From NCBI GenBank assembly GCA_030039515.1, contig JASHVT010000169.1, positions 1 through 8,300 on the forward strand: DNA of 8,300 nucleotides, given 5' to 3'. Both the position numbers and the translations under genes were made by a program. The stretch comes from Nitrososphaerales archaeon. Its GTDB lineage: Archaea; Thermoproteota; Nitrososphaeria; Nitrososphaerales; Gagatemarchaeaceae. This document shows positions 6,277 through 8,300 of this stretch, piece after piece (positions within the stretch are counted from its first letter, which is position 1; every line of letters starts with the position of its first letter). A model generated the notes under the pieces. The model had not been told where the DNA came from. It searched no databases and saw nothing but the letters and a program-made list of their open reading frames with translations.

Positions 6277-7521
6277 TCAGAACAAGTATGGCCCGGCGAC
6301 CACGCCGAGTATCAGGCCGACGATCGCGATGGTTACTATACCAGTGACTATCAACGCGGTCCTATCGCTCATCCTTCCTTTGCCGAGCGCCTTCAGGCCG
6401 ACCATGAACGCCTGCCCTCCGTCAAGCGGATAGATGGGGAGCGCGTTGAAGATCGCGAGGTTGAAGTTAAGGAAGAAGACCCAGTAGACGAAGTTCGCGA
6501 GTGGCACGGCCGCGGTCCCCAGAGGAGATGTATAGAACACCCCAAGCGTGCCGGAGTAGGGAACGCGGGTCTGGCACACCGGCAGCGTTGGGACGCAGAA
6601 AAACTGGTACAGATTGCTAAGAGGAGCCGAGTAGCTGGTGACGGCGGAGGTAAGCTCCGGCTCGGAGACCTCCACCACGCCGATGTAGGGATATGAGATG
6701 TTCTGCATGGTCTGCAGGTTCTCTATAATATCGCAGCAGGCGAGCTTCGCGGAGGTATTAGTGAAAGTACCGCCCCTGTAGTATGTCAGATTGACAGTCT
6801 CCCCTGCTTCGAGGGTCGTGTTGGGACCGAGGAACGCGTTGAGGTCTGTGACCGGCTTCCCGTCGAAGACCGTCACGATGTCTCCAGGCCTGAGCCCGGC
6901 GTTGTAGGCTGGAGAGTTCGGCGCGACGCTGACTATCCCTGCGCCTGACGCCACAGGCGTGAAGGCCCCCACGGTCGCCGTGAGCAGGAGAAGGCAGACG
7001 ATAGCAACTATGATGTTGATTCCCGCGCCGGCGGCCAGGACCCTCGCAGCATAGGACGGCTTGGCGTCCTTCATCGCGCCCTCGTCTACGTCAACGAACG
7101 CCCCGATGGGAAGGACCAAGAAGAAGAGGAGGCCGGCCGCCTTCACCGGGAGCCCCAGGCTCCTTGCGACGATGCCATGGGCGCCCTCATGCACTATCAT
7201 CGCGATGACGAGGGCGATCCACCCGTCCACTATGGGGAGATACGGGTTGATCCCCGGGAGCCCTATGTTCGCGAGGGGACTGATCGTCCTGATGTAGGAG
7301 ACAACTTCGGCTCCCCTGGGCGAGAGCAGAATGGCGACCTCGTCGAGGAAGATGTAGGCCCCGATCGCCGCGGCCACAGGCATGAGGTACAGCATCAACC
7401 ATCCCACCGGCTTCGAGATCCTCTGTTTGCCCAACCTGTCCATCAGAGACTGAAACCTCCGCGTGCGGAGGAGGATCACTCCGAACTGGAACTCGACCCT
7501 GTTGAACTCGTCGTCGGACAA
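6277..7521 (-). CDS. Site-2-protease-like intramembrane zinc metalloprotease (family M50) with PDZ domain
   Basis: Membrane-embedded zinc protease of the S2P/RseP type, which cuts transmembrane segments. Residues here count from the longest frame (TTG 7587, 436 aa). A first hydrophobic helix (62-88) precedes the active-site helix IALVIAMIVHEGAHGIV (124-140), with HEGAH at 133-137 as zinc ligands and catalytic Glu. More helices follow (149-166, 180-207), then an extracytoplasmic PDZ domain (about 214-285; PNSPAYNAGLRPGDIVTVFDGKPV) and an extended segment. NALPIYPLDGGQA (381-393) supplies the third ligand Asp389. The last helix ends at the C-terminus. Four cysteines (284, 285, 331, 338) lie in the extracytoplasmic part. 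I prefer TTG 7521 (414 aa): codons between 7587 and 7521 (AAA, CGT, CTT, ACT) are unlike the rest, and a TATA-like box falls inside that stretch. TTG 7587 remains possible. Substrate unknown. Confidence 0.92.
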   Translation of the reverse strand: MSDDEFNRVEFQFGVILLRTRRFQSLMDRLGKQRISKPVGWLMLYLMPVAAAIGAYIFLDEVAILLSPRGAEVVSYIRTISPLANIGLPGINPYLPIVDGWIALVIAMIVHEGAHGIVARSLGLPVKAAGLLFFLVLPIGAFVDVDEGAMKDAKPSYAARVLAAGAGINIIVAIVCLLLLTATVGAFTPVASGAGIVSVAPNSPAYNAGLRPGDIVTVFDGKPVTDLNAFLGPNTTLEAGETVNLTYYRGGTFTNTSAKLACCDIIENLQTMQNISYPYIGVVEVSEPELTSAVTSYSAPLSNLYQFFCVPTLPVCQTRVPYSGTLGVFYTSPLGTAAVPLANFVYWVFFLNFNLAIFNALPIYPLDGGQAFMVGLKALGKGRMSDRTALIVTGIVTIAIVGLILGVVAGPYLF

Positions 7522-7549
7522 TTTCGGCTGAGCTTCCGAGCCCGCAGTC

Positions 7550-7560
7550 GCTTTAAGCGT
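7550..7560 (-). promoter_or_regulatory. Possible TATA-like box for the protease gene
   Basis: The minus strand reads ACGCTTAAAGC, centred about 33 nt before the preferred TTG at 7521. If used, it rules out the longer frame starting at 7587. The match is weak. Confidence 0.3.
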
Positions 7561-7611
7561 TCTACGCGTCTCGCAGGCTCTGTACAATGTTCAGGTGATG
7601 TGAAGGGCTGT

Positions 7612-7621
7612 CCAACGTTGG
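7612..7621. repeat. Perfect 10-bp palindrome between divergent genes
   Basis: CCAACGTTGG is self-complementary, flanked by GAAG (7602-7605) and CTTC (7626-7629), which are also complementary though not in continuous register. It lies between the protease gene and the small membrane-protein gene, so it could be a shared operator. A 10-bp palindrome alone can occur by chance. Confidence 0.3.
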
Positions 7622-7681
7622 GTGACTTCCTGCCGAGGACGCAGGCACATGAGTCGAGTCCAAGAACAAGTGGGTGGGACT

Positions 7682-7690
7682 GCTTAAGAG
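7682..7690 (+). promoter_or_regulatory. TATA-like box for the 56-residue membrane protein
   Basis: GCTTAAGAG lies about 28 nt before the ATG at 7715. With no Shine-Dalgarno site before that ATG, it suggests a leaderless transcript. Confidence 0.4.
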
Positions 7691-7714
7691 AGCCTTGCCC
7701 CTGAAAACCGCATA

Positions 7715-7885
7715 ATGGCAGTCGCGGGAATCGGACTTTTGTCGATAGGTCTGGGCGCTGGAATGATTTTCGTTGGCTATGACCAGAAGGACAAGTGGCT
7801 CGGGTGGCCGAAGTGGCTTGCGTGGGCGCTCTTGCCATTTGGCGCGTTTTACGTACTAATTGGCGCGGTCTTGATGCTCGGTTAG
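7715..7885 (+). CDS. 56-residue membrane microprotein, function unknown
   Basis: The frame from ATG 7715 to TAG 7883 encodes two hydrophobic helices joined by a short charged loop. Helix 1 is about residues 2-21 (VAGIGLLSIGLGAGMIFVGY), with a Gly-rich face suited to helix packing. The loop DQKDKWLGWPK (23-33) holds most of the charges and two tryptophans. Helix 2 is about 34-55 (WLAWALLPFGAFYVLIGAV then LML). The near-perfect helix-loop-helix pattern, the absence of charge inside the helices and the TATA-like box at a leaderless distance argue for a real gene despite its size. Codons are less G/C-ended (GGA, TTG, ATT, GTT, CTT) than in neighbouring genes, which could mean low expression or later acquisition. 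It diverges from the protease gene. No family is recognised. Confidence 0.6.
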   Translation: MAVAGIGLLSIGLGAGMIFVGYDQKDKWLGWPKWLAWALLPFGAFYVLIGAVLMLG

Positions 7886-7919
7886 AAATCACCCATCACT
7901 GGACACCCTCAGAAATCAC
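7884..7919 (+). repeat. Direct repeat AGAAATCAC, two copies
   Basis: AGAAATCAC occurs at 7884-7892, overlapping the stop of the 56-residue gene, and again at 7911-7919, with a 27-bp period. No further copies are seen. Meaning unknown; chance is possible. Confidence 0.3.
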
Positions 7920-7957
7920 TCGTTGGTTGGACAGAACCGTTTCGCATGATAGTTCTC

Positions 7958-7970
7958 GGAATCGGATTCC
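7958..7970. promoter_or_regulatory. Palindrome GGAATC-G-GATTCC upstream of the thiolase gene promoter
   Basis: Two exactly complementary 6-bp arms around one base, ending about 15 bp before the TATA-like box at 7985. This is where an activator or BRE-proximal regulator site would lie. The rest of 7886-8018 holds no gene. Confidence 0.35.
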
Positions 7971-7984
7971 TGGCTTGAACCACT

Positions 7985-7993
7985 CTTAATATC
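7985..7993 (+). promoter_or_regulatory. TATA-like box for the tRNA thiolase gene
   Basis: CTTAATATC is an AT-rich block about 30 nt before the ATG at 8019. It predicts a very short leader, which sits uneasily with the good Shine-Dalgarno site at 8008-8012, so the true transcription start may be a little closer to the box. Confidence 0.45.
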
Positions 7994-8007
7994 GCGGCGG
8001 GCCGGAC

Positions 8008-8012
8008 GGAGG
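8008..8012 (+). promoter_or_regulatory. Shine-Dalgarno site of the tRNA thiolase gene
   Basis: GGAGG is spaced 6 nt from the ATG at 8019 and supports that start over the in-frame ATG at 8031. Confidence 0.6.
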
Positions 8013-8018
8013 CACCGG

Positions 8019-8300
8019 ATGGAGCAGTGTATGCGGTGCGGGGGGCCTCCGTTCTACAGGAGGCGGTACTCCGGAGAGGTCCTGTGCTCTGCTTGCTTCG
8101 GCAACTCGATCGTGTCGAAGGCCAGGCGCACGATCTCCAAGTACGGGATGATCAAGCGGGGGGAGAGGATCGCCGTGGCAGTCTCGGGAGGAAAGGACAG
8201 CCTCTCGCTGCTCAAGGTCCTCCACGCGCTCGCGTCCTCCGGCAGGAACGAGGTTGTCGCGATCTCCGTCGACGAAGGGGTGGAGGGGTACAGAGAAGAG
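8019..8300 (+). CDS. tRNA 2-thiolation protein, TtuA/Ncs6 family (3' end outside window)
   Basis: First 94 residues of an ATP-dependent PP-loop enzyme that adenylates a tRNA uridine and replaces O2 with sulfur. In archaea the family modifies wobble U34 (Ncs6/CTU1-like) or position 54 (TtuA-like), with sulfur delivered by a ubiquitin-like carrier. Visible: an N-terminal zinc finger with Cys4-x2-Cys7 (CMRCGG) and Cys23-x2-Cys26 (CSACF); the PP-loop SGGKDS at 56-61 inside AVAVSGGKDSLSLLKVLH; and VDEGVEGYRE at 84-93, a strongly conserved family segment. The iron-sulfur cysteines and C-terminal zinc finger would be beyond the window, so U34 and U54 types cannot be separated. Start ATG 8019 is backed by the GGAGG site and by the zinc finger beginning at residue 4. 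It has its own promoter region, separate from the upstream microprotein. Confidence 0.93.
   Translation, partial: MEQCMRCGGPPFYRRRYSGEVLCSACFGNSIVSKARRTISKYGMIKRGERIAVAVSGGKDSLSLLKVLHALASSGRNEVVAISVDEGVEGYREE

Noticed and set aside
7177..7704. + frame of 175 codons opposite the protease start and the divergent promoter
   Set aside because: Charged, low-complexity product running antisense to the HEGAH region and through the intergenic region; no ribosome-binding site and no domain.
7595..7705. Possible box C/D RNA (GTGATG and CTGA) in the divergent region
   Set aside because: The C-like box is imperfect, the spacing to CTGA is over 100 nt, and no internal C'/D' boxes are seen.
7476..7892. 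- frame opposite the 56-residue gene and the protease 5' region
   Set aside because: Product is Arg/Ser/Thr-rich with no recognisable pattern, and it overlaps better-supported genes on both sides.

Overview
The window is about 8.3 kb of GC-rich archaeal chromosome. Archaeal marks are: a short PheT without the bacterial-type C-terminal extension, an archaeal DnaG-type primase, an archaeal Pelota, a TtuA/Ncs6-type tRNA thiolase, AT-rich TATA-like boxes about 25-30 nt before several starts, and start codons with or without Shine-Dalgarno sites. The gene types would suit a Thermoproteota lineage such as Nitrososphaeria, but no marker fixes the taxon. No mobile element, CRISPR array, rRNA or recognisable tRNA is seen.

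Layout, left to right. (1) Positions 1-2536 hold the 3' part of pheS overlapping a complete pheT, the two subunits of phenylalanyl-tRNA synthetase. (2) Positions 2537-2755 have no convincing gene but contain nested complementary segments able to form a folded, possibly kissing-loop RNA. (3) A small stand-alone Toprim protein (+) and a stand-alone cyclic-nucleotide-binding-domain protein (-) converge and share a CTAG at their stops. (4) A divergent promoter region at 3568-3748 serves the nucleotide-binding protein leftward and dnaG rightward; the dnaG leader contains a perfect 6-bp hairpin with a UCCG loop. (5) dnaG and pelA (Pelota) are 11 nt apart on the + strand. (6) On the - strand come a site-2-type intramembrane metalloprotease and, downstream of it, an 88-residue two-helix membrane protein whose end overlaps the end of pelA. 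(7) A 56-residue membrane protein at 7715-7885 (+), diverging from the protease, followed by a short intergenic region with a palindrome. (8) The start of a tRNA 2-thiolation enzyme gene, cut by the window end.

The themes are translation and RNA quality control: tRNA charging (PheST), tRNA thiolation (TtuA/Ncs6), stalled-ribosome rescue (Pelota) and RNA decay (archaeal DnaG is a known exosome partner). The dnaG-pelA pair places an exosome-associated factor and a ribosome-rescue factor in one probable operon. The least explained parts are the RNA-like leader before the Toprim gene, the dnaG leader hairpin, and the two small membrane proteins flanking the protease. These are core archaeal genes, and I see no clear evidence of a wholly new multi-gene system.
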